A stretch of DNA of 64,000 nucleotides from Mycosarcoma maydis (GCF_000328475.2 NC_026478.1:1674001-1738000), one strand, 5' to 3'. Positions 1 to 11,052 are shown, numbered from the stretch's first letter. Made by a program: numbers and translations. Notes: generated by a model from the letters alone, not told the origin.

Positions 1-542
1 TCGACATGTTTGATAACGCGGCCGGTCGTGACGGTGCGGGAGCTGGGTGCGGGTTTGGCCTGAATCCGTTGACATCTTCTGAATCGTGAATTGGTTTGGT
101 GTGCTGATTTGGCTGACTCAGCCAAGTTCGCCGTTCCGATCGACAAGATGGAATCGCGGCACGCGCTACAGCGGCGAAAGTTGGCTCACATTCGCCGTGT
201 TGCTGCGTGCGCACATTCGCGATTCGCGATTCTCACGCTCTGCTGTAACTTTGGGACGAATCTGCTATCGAAATGGCATGTACAAGATGAGCGACGGGTG
301 TCATCGACACAAACTGATCTGATCTGATTTGATTTGACTGTGTCATGTGACGCTGCTCCGAAATGCAAGGCCACGAGATGGCGTTTGGAACGCCCCTAAA
401 AACCAAGCTTTGAAAGAACTGACATCACAAGACCCTGCAGCGCCAATCGTGAATCACGATTGGACACAACGACGCTGCCAAGTACTCGTGACTGATATAA
501 GAGTCGAGCGTGTTACAGAGCCAAATGTGGTGGTGCGGCGAA
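1..542. other. Intergenic region at window edge
   Basis: No credible gene is visible. The segment holds one copy of the dispersed CGTGAAT motif at 81-92 and a near-perfect 21-base palindrome of the same motif at 443-463. It lies downstream of the NUDCD1-like gene, so the right end probably includes that gene's 3' untranslated region. Confidence 0.6.
443..463. repeat. 21-base palindrome of the CGTGAAT motif
   Basis: The left arm CCAATCGTGA and the right arm TCACGATTGG are perfect inverted complements around one central base. This is the most symmetrical member of the dispersed heptamer family described in the findings. It lies about 80 bases beyond the stop codon of the NUDCD1-like gene. Confidence 0.8.
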
Positions 543-3062
543 TTACAAGACACCTCGGAGCAAGAGGATCCGATTCTCGCACAGACACACTAGCGTATCC
601 TCCCACCGTTCATGATCGACATGGGCTTGCATCGGCAGACGAACGTTGCATACGCCGAGAAGCGGGCCGCTCGCACCACGTTGACTATTTCCCCCGGTGG
701 CTTCGTCTCCGCTTGTCGCTCCTGCTAAACGCAGAACGCGCGAAGGAGCACTCTGAGCAGTGCGTTCCGCCGTCGAGTAATACACGAACAAGTTGCCTGC
801 ACCCCCACTTGAATCTGTCCGGCTGCCTCCTGTAACGCGAGGCGCACTCTCAAATGCCAGTACTGCAAATCCTTGGCGACGCTTATAAACGTGGATCCGC
901 TGAGCATCACGTTTCGAGGCGAGCACAAACGACAGCGCTGGCATAGTGCATGTGTGCATCCAGGCTCCATCGGACAAGCTGAAAATCGCTCCGTCCAGCT
1001 CGTGTTTCATCACGACCGTATCGTCATTGTTCGATCCAGGTAGCGGTGTGGCTAGTACGGTCCAACATTCCTTGGAGCTGCGTACGTGTTCATCATGGCC
1101 AGTGGAGATGGTTGTGAGGACCAAAGGACGCCCGACATTTGCATCTTCTTCCTCGAGACTGTCTTTGAGCAAGCTCGGCTGGTCGAGCGAGAGACTTGTA
1201 CCACCATTAGTGGTGAAAGCGGAAGCGGAGGCATCGAATCCTGTACGATCCATCCCAAATCCTTGGGTCGACTCTTCGTCAACGGTATACTTGTCCATGC
1301 CCTCTAGCATCGTGAGCAGCTCGGAAGGGTCCATCGTCTCCGGTACATCGTCTTGGTTGTCCTCTTGGTCGATTGCTTCGTGTCGTTGCTGATCGTCTTT
1401 GATACCCGATTGGCCATTGGCAGCGCGCTCGACAGTGGATCTGGCTTGCTGAAAGCTGAGTTGTGTCCGACTTGCTGCCTCGGCGTGCGTCTCGCGGTGT
1501 CGAGTGCGATCGCCAAATACTTGCATCCACCGCGTCCCTTGATGCTTCTTCTCGAGATGCAGCGTCAACAGGCTCACGCGCTTGGCTCGCTCCAACGTCC
1601 ATACGCTTCCTGTAGGGTCGATCTCTCCCCACGTACTTCGCGAGGTGTATCGCCCGGAAGCGATCATCCGTGCCGCCCGTGTAAGCTCATCGTCTTGACC
1701 CGTCGCAGTTTGGCTTGTGTCCGTGTTGATTTCGGTGATTCTTGATGATGAGGGTGTGTTGAGCAGCGTCAGTGCATCTTGCGTGAACGACAGACTGAGG
1801 GCCGAGAGAGAGAAATGCGCTCGAACGTGCGAAGTTGTGATCCACGATGGTAGGGCAAATGCGAGGGTGAGTGTGTCGCTTGTCTGTGCCCACGAGAAGT
1901 GGGGGGCTGGTCGTCTCGATGCAACTACGGGAGAAGGCGGGTTGGTGTCTGAGCTTGTACTAGTATCTTTGAATGACGTTGTTGTGTCTTTCGACTGGTT
2001 TGTCGTGTCCCGTAAGCTGATGAAGCGTGCTTCCGCGCCGAGGAGCGTGTGCTGCTCGTCTAGGCTCGCCATGATCAACGGCTCCTCGCCTCGAACCTCC
2101 CACAGCAGTGTGGCATCGCTCATCACATCAGCGTCATCTTTGTCCGATCCCGTCGAGGCTGGGTCGGCCAGATCGAGCTCCACTAGTCGCACATCGAACA
2201 CCGTACTGCTTCTAGCTGATTGTTCCGTTTTGGATGCTCCTGCTTTCTGTGAGCTTGGTTGAAATCCCAACCCCTGCATTCCCTCGTTTGCGCTCTCGGC
2301 GTCCACTGTGATGGTCTTGGTACTCTGTATCAACACATGGATCTTACTCTCGCTCCTTCGAGACGCTTTGATGGTGCCTCGACGCTCTACCTTCCATCGC
2401 CGCTCTTCCGCGCTGATCCACCTCGCCGACCTGTGTTCGTTTCCTAGGTTGACGTTCTGTAATCTGAGTAACACCAGGACGTCTGCGCTGTACACCAGCC
2501 ATTCGGTTGCGGAAATCGACGCCAACGACGGCAGCGACTCCTGGTCAGATAGCAGACGATGTACTGGATGACCGATAACTCTGTCATCTGCCACGTTGTA
2601 TGTCAAGACCACCAAAAATCCATTCGTGTCGATGTACGCCGCACACGGCTCGTCAGCACGCCTCTCCCCTACAGCAGGAACCAGGACCTGATACAGCGAG
2701 CGTTCCTTGGTCTCCTTATACCCCAGCGCAGAAACCTTGAACTTGGCTCTGCCACCTTCGCCTTGTGGCTGATAAAGCTCACAAAGTGGTGGTGGCCGAC
2801 TCGGCAATGCGTACGACTTTACACAAGACGACGCGTCATCTTGGATGAGTTTGTACGCTTCGAATCGCGCATTGAGCTTGCTTGGGTCTATGGGAAAGCG
2901 AAGAATCGCAGGGTCGATGCGAGAGCCAGACGACAGCGCTGGATGTGTGCGTAGTGCAAGACGATGCGATTGAGAGTATGCCATCCTCAAAAGTGGATAC
3001 CCGATGAGGTCGTCCGAAGAAACGGGTGTGTGGGTTGAGAACAACAACACGTCTACAACCAT
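543..3062 (-). CDS. NudC domain-containing protein 1 (NUDCD1)-like
   Basis: This single-exon gene codes for about 839 residues. The open frame starts one codon earlier at TTG, so ATG at 3062 is used. A motif ending FEAYKL near residue 70 resembles the N terminus of human NUDCD1. A CS (p23/NudC-like) domain at about residues 390-520 starts near PHFSWAQTSDTLTLAF and includes the conserved strand around STWGEIDPTGSVW. The C-terminal part shows the family's ASKRD block and ends with a short hydrophobic strand. NUDCD1 family proteins are Hsp90-associated cofactors; human NUDCD1 is about 580 residues, and the extra length here is serine- and threonine-rich linker. The function is inferred from family resemblance. 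A downstream in-frame Met (MAYSQSH) is an alternative start. Confidence 0.75.
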   Translation of the reverse strand: MVVDVLLFSTHTPVSSDDLIGYPLLRMAYSQSHRLALRTHPALSSGSRIDPAILRFPIDPSKLNARFEAYKLIQDDASSCVKSYALPSRPPPLCELYQPQGEGGRAKFKVSALGYKETKERSLYQVLVPAVGERRADEPCAAYIDTNGFLVVLTYNVADDRVIGHPVHRLLSDQESLPSLASISATEWLVYSADVLVLLRLQNVNLGNEHRSARWISAEERRWKVERRGTIKASRRSESKIHVLIQSTKTITVDAESANEGMQGLGFQPSSQKAGASKTEQSARSSTVFDVRLVELDLADPASTGSDKDDADVMSDATLLWEVRGEEPLIMASLDEQHTLLGAEARFISLRDTTNQSKDTTTSFKDTSTSSDTNPPSPVVASRRPAPHFSWAQTSDTLTLAFALPSWITTSHVRAHFSLSALSLSFTQDALTLLNTPSSSRITEINTDTSQTATGQDDELTRAARMIASGRYTSRSTWGEIDPTGSVWTLERAKRVSLLTLHLEKKHQGTRWMQVFGDRTRHRETHAEAASRTQLSFQQARSTVERAANGQSGIKDDQQRHEAIDQEDNQDDVPETMDPSELLTMLEGMDKYTVDEESTQGFGMDRTGFDASASAFTTNGGTSLSLDQPSLLKDSLEEEDANVGRPLVLTTISTGHDEHVRSSKECWTVLATPLPGSNNDDTVVMKHELDGAIFSLSDGAWMHTCTMPALSFVLASKRDAQRIHVYKRRQGFAVLAFESAPRVTGGSRTDSSGGAGNLFVYYSTAERTAQSAPSRVLRLAGATSGDEATGGNSQRGASGPLLGVCNVRLPMQAHVDHERWEDTLVCLCENRILLLRGVL

Positions 3063-3853
3063 CAAGTAACGGAGTGTTAGAATCCTTAAAAAATCAAAGC
3101 GTTCTCACCTCCACAGCCGCGGATTTTCCAGAATTCTCTTTGTAACCGGATCTCGATGAATGGTCCCGATCTAGTTCATCACAATCTGGCAGACGTTGGT
3201 GTTACGGTAGCATTGCAAGGTGGCACGGGTGAGGAGTGAACCACAGGGTTTCAGAATTCGGCTGCCACACCGTGGGTGCAGAGCACAAACTTTTTATGAC
3301 AGCACTTTCCTTCTTATGGATGAGCAGGACCATTCTTATATCTTACTGTTTACTTGCCACTGCGAACTATCTACTATCTTTGTTATTCGACCAGTGCAGC
3401 AATCTATACATCGCTGCCACATACGCTTGCGCCTCCAGGCCTGTGGATCGGCGTTATCTAAGGTCAGAACCTACACTGACACTGCATCACCTACACTGCA
3501 GACGCAACCTCAACCGTTGTGGTGGAACCTCAACCATCACTAGACATCATATAGCAGAACACCGCCGTCAAGAACGCCCACGAGGTGCGCTGCACGCTAG
3601 ACGGAACCGAGCTACACCGCATCACCGCTGGGTGGAGCGTTCAACGCCTGTGGCCGATCCGCGTCCTGTCATGTTCCCAACTTATTGCGTCATCCGCACA
3701 AGCTGCGGTCTTCAGGCACAGGGTCGTGACAGTTGGGTCGTGATGCAAGGGTATATTGCTCGTCATAGTGAAGGAAAAGGGAAAGAGAGCGAATATCGAC
3801 TGCCTAAGCTGCGACACTACATACAATGAAGACGCTCATCAAAAGACGGGTTT
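3063..3853. other. Intergenic region between NUDCD1-like and LEA-like genes
   Basis: This 0.8-kb region lies upstream of the NUDCD1-like gene and downstream of the LEA-like gene, both on the minus strand. A 197-codon frame at 3236 begins with GTG, has poor composition and is not credible. Short direct repeats (CCTACACTG twice, AACCTCAACC twice) occur at about 3470-3540. I see no RNA gene. Confidence 0.5.
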
Positions 3854-4722
3854 TTACTTGGAGCCAGTGGCCCCCTGGACGGCACCCTTTGCCTGAGCAG
3901 CAGCATCGCTCAAAGCCTTGCTAGCCTGCTCGCTGGCGTTCTGGGCCGTCTTCTGAGCCTCACCGGCCTTCTGCGAAGCGGCGTTGGTGGCATCGCTGGC
4001 GAGCTGGCTGGCATTCGAACCAGCTTGGTTGGCCTGCTTGCTGGCCTCATCGACAACCTCGCCAGCCTTCTGCTGACCAGCGGCGATAATGTGGGCAACC
4101 TGATCAACGACGTGAGCGGCGGTAGCACGCGCCTGGTTGACGAGGCCCGAGGCGTTCTCCTCAGCGGGCTTGATGTACTGGTTGGCCGAGTCGAGTGTGT
4201 GCGAGGCAAGATCACGGGCCTGGTTGGTCAAGCCAGTCAGGGTCTGCTTGGCCTCCTCGGCCGACTGCTCGCCCTGCTTGGCAGCAGCGTCGGCGGTCTT
4301 GGAGGCCTCGTTGGCAGCATCGTTGGCGGCCGACCTGGTCTGGTCAGCGGCGTTGTCAGCGTGCTCCTTGCCCTGTCCGAGGAGCGAACCAGCGGTTTGC
4401 TGAACGTAGGCGAGGGTGTCTGTTGGAATAAAAAAAAAAGGTGAAAGACGAAAGAATGGTCAGCACACGGTGCTTGTGATGGATATGCGAAAGTGCATGA
4501 CACTTAGCGCCAATGCGCGAACAGCTACTTACTGGAAGCGAGGTCAGTAGCCTGCTTGACGAGCGAGTCACCCGACTGCTGAGCCTGCGAAGAGAGTTCG
4601 TTGGCCTTGTTCGAGAGGTCGTTGCCAATGTTGGAGGCCTGCTTGGAGGCGTCGTTGGCGAGGCTCTGAGCGTCCTTCTGGACGTCGTTGGTGGTCTTGT
4701 TGGTTCCGGGGACCTGCGACAT
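3854..4722 (-). CDS. Alanine-rich LEA-like amphipathic repeat protein (two exons)
   Basis: Exon 1 is 4722-4533 and exon 2 is 4419-3854, separated by a 113-base intron with donor GTAAGT at 4532-4527 and a pyrimidine-rich acceptor ending CAG at 4420. The junction is in phase 1 and joins two open frames. The product is about 251 residues, almost entirely A, Q, S, N, K, D and E, with loose 11-residue periodicity such as ASQKAGEAQKT. It has no signal peptide or membrane segment. This composition is typical of group 3 LEA-like or apolipoprotein-like proteins that form amphipathic helices and protect membranes or proteins under drying or osmotic stress. The stress role is inferred from composition only. 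It is conserved in style with many fungal small LEA-like proteins, but I do not recognise a named orthologue. Confidence 0.75.
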
Positions 4723-5997
4723 TGTGATTGATGTTATAAAAGGAGGATTGAAAGTAAGGTATGAAAGATGGGTTTGAGAAGACGATGAACGTGAAGAGCG
4801 ATGGATGGAAGAAAGAGGTTTGGAAGCTGTTAGGAGACGGTATATGTATTGCTTGGTCACTTGTGGCGGAGGCCAAGACAATTGTGAATTGTGAATCTGT
4901 CCGCTCTCGGACCTGGGAAGAGCAGGCGACTTTTGCGCTTGTCTTCTCAATCGCGCTCTAAGTTGAGCCGTAGACGGTGCACTTGCCGAGCAACACAACT
5001 GGCCGAGAACTTCACTAAGCGCTTTCAACGATCATGTTGGGACCATAACTTGTCAGCAGAACGTTTGGCGACTCAGCCTGAGCGTTTGTGCAGCGACTCA
5101 GGATTCGGCACAAGGTGGAGGGAAAACCAACGAGTCATGAATTCTCAGTCCGTGCGCTGCTGCAGCGGATTCGGCGCAGGATGATTTCACAGCTTTCGCA
5201 CGAGGCGTAGATTTTTAATGATATGACGCAATGCTGCTTGCATTTTGGCATTTACCTAAGTTATTTTTAAAATCGCACTCAACACTGCCTCCCACGAAGC
5301 GTGAACCTGTCTTTGTTTCTCACGTTAAGGATGGTAGTGTCTCACTTTGCAAGCAAGAGCAACCAGAAGCTCGGAAGACGCCATCTCACATCATCCTGCT
5401 CAACGTGTTGCAACACGCAAAGAACTCGTGAATCTCTGTCGCCGAGAACCAGCAAACTTTGTAGATCCTATCACCGATGCTTGATGACGGTTAGGCATGA
5501 TGATGGTCTTGATTGTGAATCGTGAATCTTGACGCCGGTCAAATCCATCTTCTTCTCACATGCAACATGGTCGCGGTCCAAGACGGGTCCAGCCGTCGTC
5601 TTTCACGTCGCGTGTCGTGACTATCCGTCGAAGAGCATGGCTGTGTCTGGGTCACCAACAAGAATCACGAATATGCTGTGATAATTAATTTCGCTCGGAA
5701 CACTTCGGCCTCGCTACATACTTGATAGCATTCGCGCTGTACGCTCTTCTCCGCTGCATGTGAAAATACGCGATGGTCACCAAGTGTTGAAATCAACGTC
5801 TTCCTTCCCTCGACTTTTCCCGCAGCCTTCTGCTTAACATACCAGATTCACGAGTGTACCGCTACACGATCTTTCCGCTTGATCTGCAATCCGCATAAGC
5901 CTCACCAGAGAGACAGGTCTCCAGCCTTGCAAATCACACCCGCAGGCAACAGTCAGTTATACATTTAGCATCGTTTGTAGGATCGCTTCAGCCACAT
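4723..5997. other. Intergenic region upstream of LEA-like gene
   Basis: This 1.3-kb space lies between the LEA-like gene start and the 3' end of the helicase gene. It contains the heptamer variants at 4881-4899 (GTGAATT type) and 5511-5529 (GTGAATC type). No open frame with an ATG start and protein-like composition is seen. It probably holds the LEA-like promoter and the helicase 3' end. Confidence 0.5.
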
Positions 5998-8900
5998 CTA
6001 CTGCAACAAGGCAAGATCCTTTTCGTTGGCGCCCACACCAAGAACCTTGCATGCAAGCTCGAACAGCTTCTCCTGCCCCTCGCTCCACTCTTTGCCTGGG
6101 TTCCTGAAGCTCGCCTTCATCAGCTTGCCCAAGCCGTCCCTCAACGTCTTGAGTGCAACCAAGCTTTTCGGGTCCGCACTTGCAATCCTGATCCTCTGTC
6201 TGTCAATGTACAAACTATTCGAAGCCAGCCTGAACTCTCCATCTCCGCACAGCATGTAGACTGCCTTATCGTCCATCAACCCTGTTTCCCAGGCATACAG
6301 CTTCTTGCTCTGCATCATCGTGTAGTACAGCATATAGCTGCTCGACCCGCGTACCAGCTCGGACATCTTGACTTTGAAGTTGACAGACGAGGGATGAATT
6401 GAGGTGGGTTGGTTGTTTCCGATCGTCTTGAGCTGGTAGGTCTTGCTATCGATATGCAGTAGTTTCGGGTAGAGACCAGCAGCCAGAGTCGCGTGAATCA
6501 TGGCAAGACTCGACGAGTTGACATCCAGGTGCGCAGGAATCGTCATAAAGCGTGGCTTGGAAAAGTTGGATGAGCCACCACTGCGGTACCTCAGCTTGTT
6601 GAGTTCCTGCCTGAAAGCATCGTCGACCGTGACAAAGCCAGCGTCGACCAGGTACGAAAAGTACTGCTGGCGGAGCTCTTCGATCTGCATCAGGTTCTGG
6701 ATGCTCAGGAAACTGCGGTTGCAAAACGTCCGGTGGTGGTTCTGTGCAGTGGAGCGACGGAAGCCGTTGAATGCGTTGGCGATGGTGAGGAAATCCGAGT
6801 CGCCGAGCTTGAAGCTCTGCTTGACACGGTCCGCCTCAAGCTCTTTGCCAAATGGTGTCACAAAGGGCGACTTCGAGTTCAGTGCCGCTGCAATCGTGAG
6901 AGCAGGATCCAGACACTTGAACAAGGTCGCGACCAGCAGGAACTTGCCCATGTGTACATCGAGTGGCATCTTGGACAAGTGTCTACCAAGATGCGTGATC
7001 TCCTCGGTTGTCGTCAGCGCCTTGACCTCGACAAGTGCCGCAATGGCACGCTGCACATTGGCAGGGCTTGGAGGATCCAGTGCTTGCGACAGTGCGTTCT
7101 CAATCGAATGTCCGATCTTGATCTTCATGATCTTGAGCTTCAGAGCCAAGTCCTGTAGCGACAGACGGAGCATCTCGGGCAGTGGATGTTCGTCCAAGTA
7201 CGAATCGTGCCGGTACTTGGTGAACAGGTGGAAGCAGATGCCTTCTTGTACACGACCCGCACGGCCGCGTCGCTGCTTGGCATTGCTCCGCGCAATGAAG
7301 CATTCCACCAGGCGCGAGATTTGGCGCTTCTCATCGTAACGCATCTCGCGGTGCTTACCCGAGTCAATGACGCAGGTGATGTCGGGAATTGTGATACCAG
7401 TCTCGGCAATGTTAGTGGCGATCACAATTTTGCGTACCCCGGGAGGAGGTACATGGAAGACAGCACCCTGATTCTCGGATGAAATGGTCGAGTGCAGCGG
7501 GAAGAGCTGAAAACCACTTCCACCGAAGGTGGGGTGGTCAGCAAGCATATCGTGGCATTTGCGAATCTCGGCCAGACCGGGCATGAAGATGAGCGTCGCC
7601 GCACTGTATGGCTCAAGGTCTTTCTCGAGACAGACGCGCTCGAGAATCTTGATGATGAGATCATGATTGATCACATACTCGTTCATCCTACCGAGTGTGT
7701 CGATCGTCTTGCTTCGGTAAGCTTTGCCGAGACTGCCGGTGCTAGGACCCTGGCCATCTGGGTTTTCGTCATCATCATCTAGCAGACCAGGGTCATCTTC
7801 CTCCTCTGCGGGTGCTTGAGCTAGCAGCTGCAGCTTACTCTTGTTTCCTGGTGCGTTCTGCTTACGCGCATTGCCATCACCGTTGCGGTAGCCACGCTTG
7901 GGGCGGAATGCGTAAGGCGAATCGTCTTCGATAGTGTAGTTGCTCATCTCGACGGCGTCTTCGAGGTAGTGCACGTTAACCGGGAAGGTACGACCAGGAA
8001 CAGTAATCGTAGGGCACCCACCACAGTACTTGCTGATGCGCTCTGCATCCACTGTGGCTGACATGAGAATCACTTTGAGGTCCTTGCGATGCGCGATTAG
8101 CGTCTTGAGGATAATCAGCAAGAAATCGGACTCGATAGAGCGCTCGTGCACTTCGTCGATGATGACATGCGTGATTTCGTTGAACGCAGTGCCTTCAAGC
8201 ATGCGGAGAACGATACCCGTCGTGGCATAGACGAGCCTTGCATTCTTGCCGACGTTGCTCTCGAGACGAATTGCGTAGCCGACCAAGCTGTCGTTGCTTC
8301 CGACGCTCTTGCGAGGCTCTCCCAGCTCTTCGCTCACACGCTCAGCTAGCGAGATAGCCGAGATACGCCTTGGCTCAGTGACGTAGATCTTGCAGTTGCG
8401 ACCCTGTGACATACAGTGCTCGACGATGTAGGCGGGCACCTGTGTCGATTTGCCACATCCCGTCTCACCACTGAGCACAAAGATCTGATTGTTCTCGATC
8501 AGGTCGAGGATCTCCTGACGATGATTGGCGATAGGCAGATTTTGTCGGCCAGGAAGCATTTTCTGGTAGGAAGGGGATGCGACACGGTTGGTGAAGTATT
8601 CTGCGATCTCTTTTGACCTGGCTTCGGAAGGCTGCGGCGCACAAGCTGCCGAGAGCTCGCCAAGTTTGGTCTGCTCTGTAGCTGCGGGAGCGTTGGCGGG
8701 GGCGACCTTGCCTTTGGCCTTCTTCGCTGCAGACGCTTCGTCCATCTTGACACGAATGATGTCTCGCACACGTTGGAAGCGTATTCGACTCTTGCGATCC
8801 CGTTCGTCCTTTTGGAGGGATGCGAGCTCTTCCCACCACTCGCGGTAGCCGGGAGGAAGCGCGCGTTGAATCGACTTGTCACTGTCAATGCAGAAGAGTG

Positions 8901-11052
8901 CAACAGTGGCGATAAAGTCGTCGGCCTGTAGCTGTGAAAAGCACCCGACTGTCGTCAGAATGTACTCGTCGATGTACGTCGGCGAACCAGCGCTGACAGG
9001 ATGCTTGTTCGGCACCACTTTGCCTCCATTCCAGCGGATCATGAGCTTGCTGCGGTGCACTCGACCGCCGGACGGAATGGCGGTGAACTTGAACGTAGAA
9101 TAAGGGTCAGCGCGCTTGAGAGCATCGGAGAGCATGACGCGCGGGGTCTTGCCTCCGCCGCCGCTTTTGGCCCGCGCAGGAAGCTCGCGCATGATGACAA
9201 CGGCGCCCGTCTCGACGTCCTTGTCCTCGATTGGGCCTTCGTTGAGAAGGTCACCAAAGAAGCCGCCCTCATCATCAGAATCAGTGTCGGTTTTCTGATC
9301 CCCACCCTTGGCATCTACCTGATTCACTACTCCAGCTCCCTTTCGGTCGACGATGCTCGTCTCTGCGGAAGTCGCCTCTTTTTCTGTCGAGGAGGGTCTG
9401 TTGTCTTGAGCGTTCTCTTCGGCCGGAGAGGCTGAGTCAAGTCCGGCTGCAGCCTCGATCTGGCGACGACGCTGCTGACGCTTCTTTTCTTCCTCTTCTT
9501 CGGCTGACTTGAGCTGCTTTTCGATTTCTTCACGCTGTCGCAATGCTTGGCGGAAGCCGTCAGTGGCGGTCTTCTGGTCAAAGTAGGCACCGCGCTCGCA
9601 CTCGCGCATGAAATCCTTAGTGCGACCGAGCACGCGTTCGAGGCTGGCATCTTGCTGCTTCATTTGCACTTCGCCTTCTTTGCCCAGCTGCTTTTTCCAC
9701 TTGGATTTTTCTTGGTCTATGCGGATCTGCATAGCTCGCAGGATGGACCACGTCGCTGTGGGCTTTTCCAGGGTGTCGATCTGGTCTGACTCCAGATCGT
9801 CGCTAAGTTGAAGGATGAGACGTTCGCAGGCTTTCTTGAGCGCTTCAACCTTTTCGGGATCGATGGTTGTCTTTTCACCCTGAGCATCCGCCTTGGCTGG
9901 TGTCGGTGGTGCGGACGTGTTCTGTGCTCCTGGTACTTGTCTAGTATCTACAGGTAGCTCTTTTCGAGCGAAATCACTCTTTCCAAGCGTCTCGGAGCGA
10001 CTGAACTCATAGCCTTGGTAAGCAGGCGGTCTGCTTTCGTCGTAATCATCATCGTCATCGTCTTTGTCATCGTATTTGTCTTGAGCCCCACGGTTGAGGG
10101 AAGGGAAGTCGTTCTTGCTTGGATCTTTTCCTCGACGATTCTTAGCAGCTTTTCCGTCACCGGCTCGCATCGCATCCTCGAGCGTCTCCTCTTCGAGAGC
10201 GAGATAGAGATAAGATAAGCAGTCTTCCACGTCTGGAGATGGAGCGTGTGAGAGCGCGTCTTCCACTTGAGCAGAAGAGAAGCCGAGTTTCAGAAGGATG
10301 GTGTACGTGGTCAGAGCTCTGGCCATGACCTTGTCTTCCGATTCGGCGTACACCGATGATGAGGATGAAGAAGCTGCTCCGGACGAGCTTGAATTAGTGA
10401 CCGCAAGCTTTTGAAGATCTTTTGTCAAGGTTGCCATGGCAAGAGAGGTGTGAGACGAGCCAATGCTAAGGGGAGTAGCACTTCCGGAGACTGTGGTGGT
10501 GTTTGAAGCAGTTGTGCCCGGCGTGGATAAAGCATCTGAAGAAGCAGGAAGAGTAGCAGATGGTCCTCTCGCAGCCATCGCACCTGTACTGGCAGCAACG
10601 ACCGCCTGCTTGTTGAGATCCACCGCCACCTGGAGGACCTGATCGCGAAGCTCGGGCTCCAATTCAAAGTTGGGGAGCGTCTTTGCAAATCTGCGGTCAT
10701 ACTCAATGGCCTTGTGCTGTCTCGAGACTTCCTTTTCGACACGGTCTTGCAGCTTGTCGACGAGATTTTGAAGTGCTTGCTCTTCTTCTTTCTCTGGATC
10801 GAAGAAAACGGCCGAGCTACCAGTGGCATTTGCTGCTGTCGACTTGGACGCGCCGAGGTTGTCTGCGAGGCTTTCATCGTTGACTTTTTCGTAGCCAACG
10901 TCAGCCGCTGAGGTAGTTTTAGAGGAGTTGGCAGTGGGCTTCTTCGCAGCTGCGGCAGATGCAGGGGGTGGATCCTGGACCTTCTTGGGCGTAGATGTGG
11001 TGGCATATCCACGCTGGACGGTGCCTTTGAGCGTAGGTCTCTTCTTTCCCAT
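5998..11052 (-). CDS. DHX29-like DEVH-box RNA helicase
   Basis: This single-exon gene codes for 1684 residues from ATG at 11052. An earlier in-frame start at 11124 is possible, but the protein beginning MGKKRPTLKG matches the MG-K start of DHX29 proteins. Helicase motifs, numbered from this start, are Walker A GETGCGKST (about 861), DEVHERS (about 964), MSATV (about 994), TNIAETGITIP (about 1209) and QRRGRAGR (about 1259), followed by HA2 and OB-fold regions. A block around ALPPGYREWWEEL before the helicase core, and a TPxYQKxL-type linker, also resemble DHX29. Human DHX29 binds the 40S subunit and promotes initiation on structured 5' leaders, so a translation initiation role is inferred. The N-terminal 500 residues are low-complexity and charged, with a run of aspartates. 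DHX57-like or YTHDC2-like family membership is the main alternative. Confidence 0.85.
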   Translation of the reverse strand: MGKKRPTLKGTVQRGYATTSTPKKVQDPPPASAAAAKKPTANSSKTTSAADVGYEKVNDESLADNLGASKSTAANATGSSAVFFDPEKEEEQALQNLVDKLQDRVEKEVSRQHKAIEYDRRFAKTLPNFELEPELRDQVLQVAVDLNKQAVVAASTGAMAARGPSATLPASSDALSTPGTTASNTTTVSGSATPLSIGSSHTSLAMATLTKDLQKLAVTNSSSSGAASSSSSSVYAESEDKVMARALTTYTILLKLGFSSAQVEDALSHAPSPDVEDCLSYLYLALEEETLEDAMRAGDGKAAKNRRGKDPSKNDFPSLNRGAQDKYDDKDDDDDDYDESRPPAYQGYEFSRSETLGKSDFARKELPVDTRQVPGAQNTSAPPTPAKADAQGEKTTIDPEKVEALKKACERLILQLSDDLESDQIDTLEKPTATWSILRAMQIRIDQEKSKWKKQLGKEGEVQMKQQDASLERVLGRTKDFMRECERGAYFDQKTATDGFRQALRQREEIEKQLKSAEEEEEKKRQQRRRQIEAAAGLDSASPAEENAQDNRPSSTEKEATSAETSIVDRKGAGVVNQVDAKGGDQKTDTDSDDEGGFFGDLLNEGPIEDKDVETGAVVIMRELPARAKSGGGGKTPRVMLSDALKRADPYSTFKFTAIPSGGRVHRSKLMIRWNGGKVVPNKHPVSAGSPTYIDEYILTTVGCFSQLQADDFIATVALFCIDSDKSIQRALPPGYREWWEELASLQKDERDRKSRIRFQRVRDIIRVKMDEASAAKKAKGKVAPANAPAATEQTKLGELSAACAPQPSEARSKEIAEYFTNRVASPSYQKMLPGRQNLPIANHRQEILDLIENNQIFVLSGETGCGKSTQVPAYIVEHCMSQGRNCKIYVTEPRRISAISLAERVSEELGEPRKSVGSNDSLVGYAIRLESNVGKNARLVYATTGIVLRMLEGTAFNEITHVIIDEVHERSIESDFLLIILKTLIAHRKDLKVILMSATVDAERISKYCGGCPTITVPGRTFPVNVHYLEDAVEMSNYTIEDDSPYAFRPKRGYRNGDGNARKQNAPGNKSKLQLLAQAPAEEEDDPGLLDDDDENPDGQGPSTGSLGKAYRSKTIDTLGRMNEYVINHDLIIKILERVCLEKDLEPYSAATLIFMPGLAEIRKCHDMLADHPTFGGSGFQLFPLHSTISSENQGAVFHVPPPGVRKIVIATNIAETGITIPDITCVIDSGKHREMRYDEKRQISRLVECFIARSNAKQRRGRAGRVQEGICFHLFTKYRHDSYLDEHPLPEMLRLSLQDLALKLKIMKIKIGHSIENALSQALDPPSPANVQRAIAALVEVKALTTTEEITHLGRHLSKMPLDVHMGKFLLVATLFKCLDPALTIAAALNSKSPFVTPFGKELEADRVKQSFKLGDSDFLTIANAFNGFRRSTAQNHHRTFCNRSFLSIQNLMQIEELRQQYFSYLVDAGFVTVDDAFRQELNKLRYRSGGSSNFSKPRFMTIPAHLDVNSSSLAMIHATLAAGLYPKLLHIDSKTYQLKTIGNNQPTSIHPSSVNFKVKMSELVRGSSSYMLYYTMMQSKKLYAWETGLMDDKAVYMLCGDGEFRLASNSLYIDRQRIRIASADPKSLVALKTLRDGLGKLMKASFRNPGKEWSEGQEKLFELACKVLGVGANEKDLALLQ

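Noticed and set aside
3236..3829. 197-codon frame between the NUDCD1-like and LEA-like genes
   Set aside because: It begins with GTG, its translation has no protein-like pattern, and the region looks like spacer.
4025..4444. 139-codon antisense frame over the LEA-like gene
   Set aside because: It is a composition shadow of the alanine-rich gene on the opposite strand; the spliced minus-strand model is stronger.
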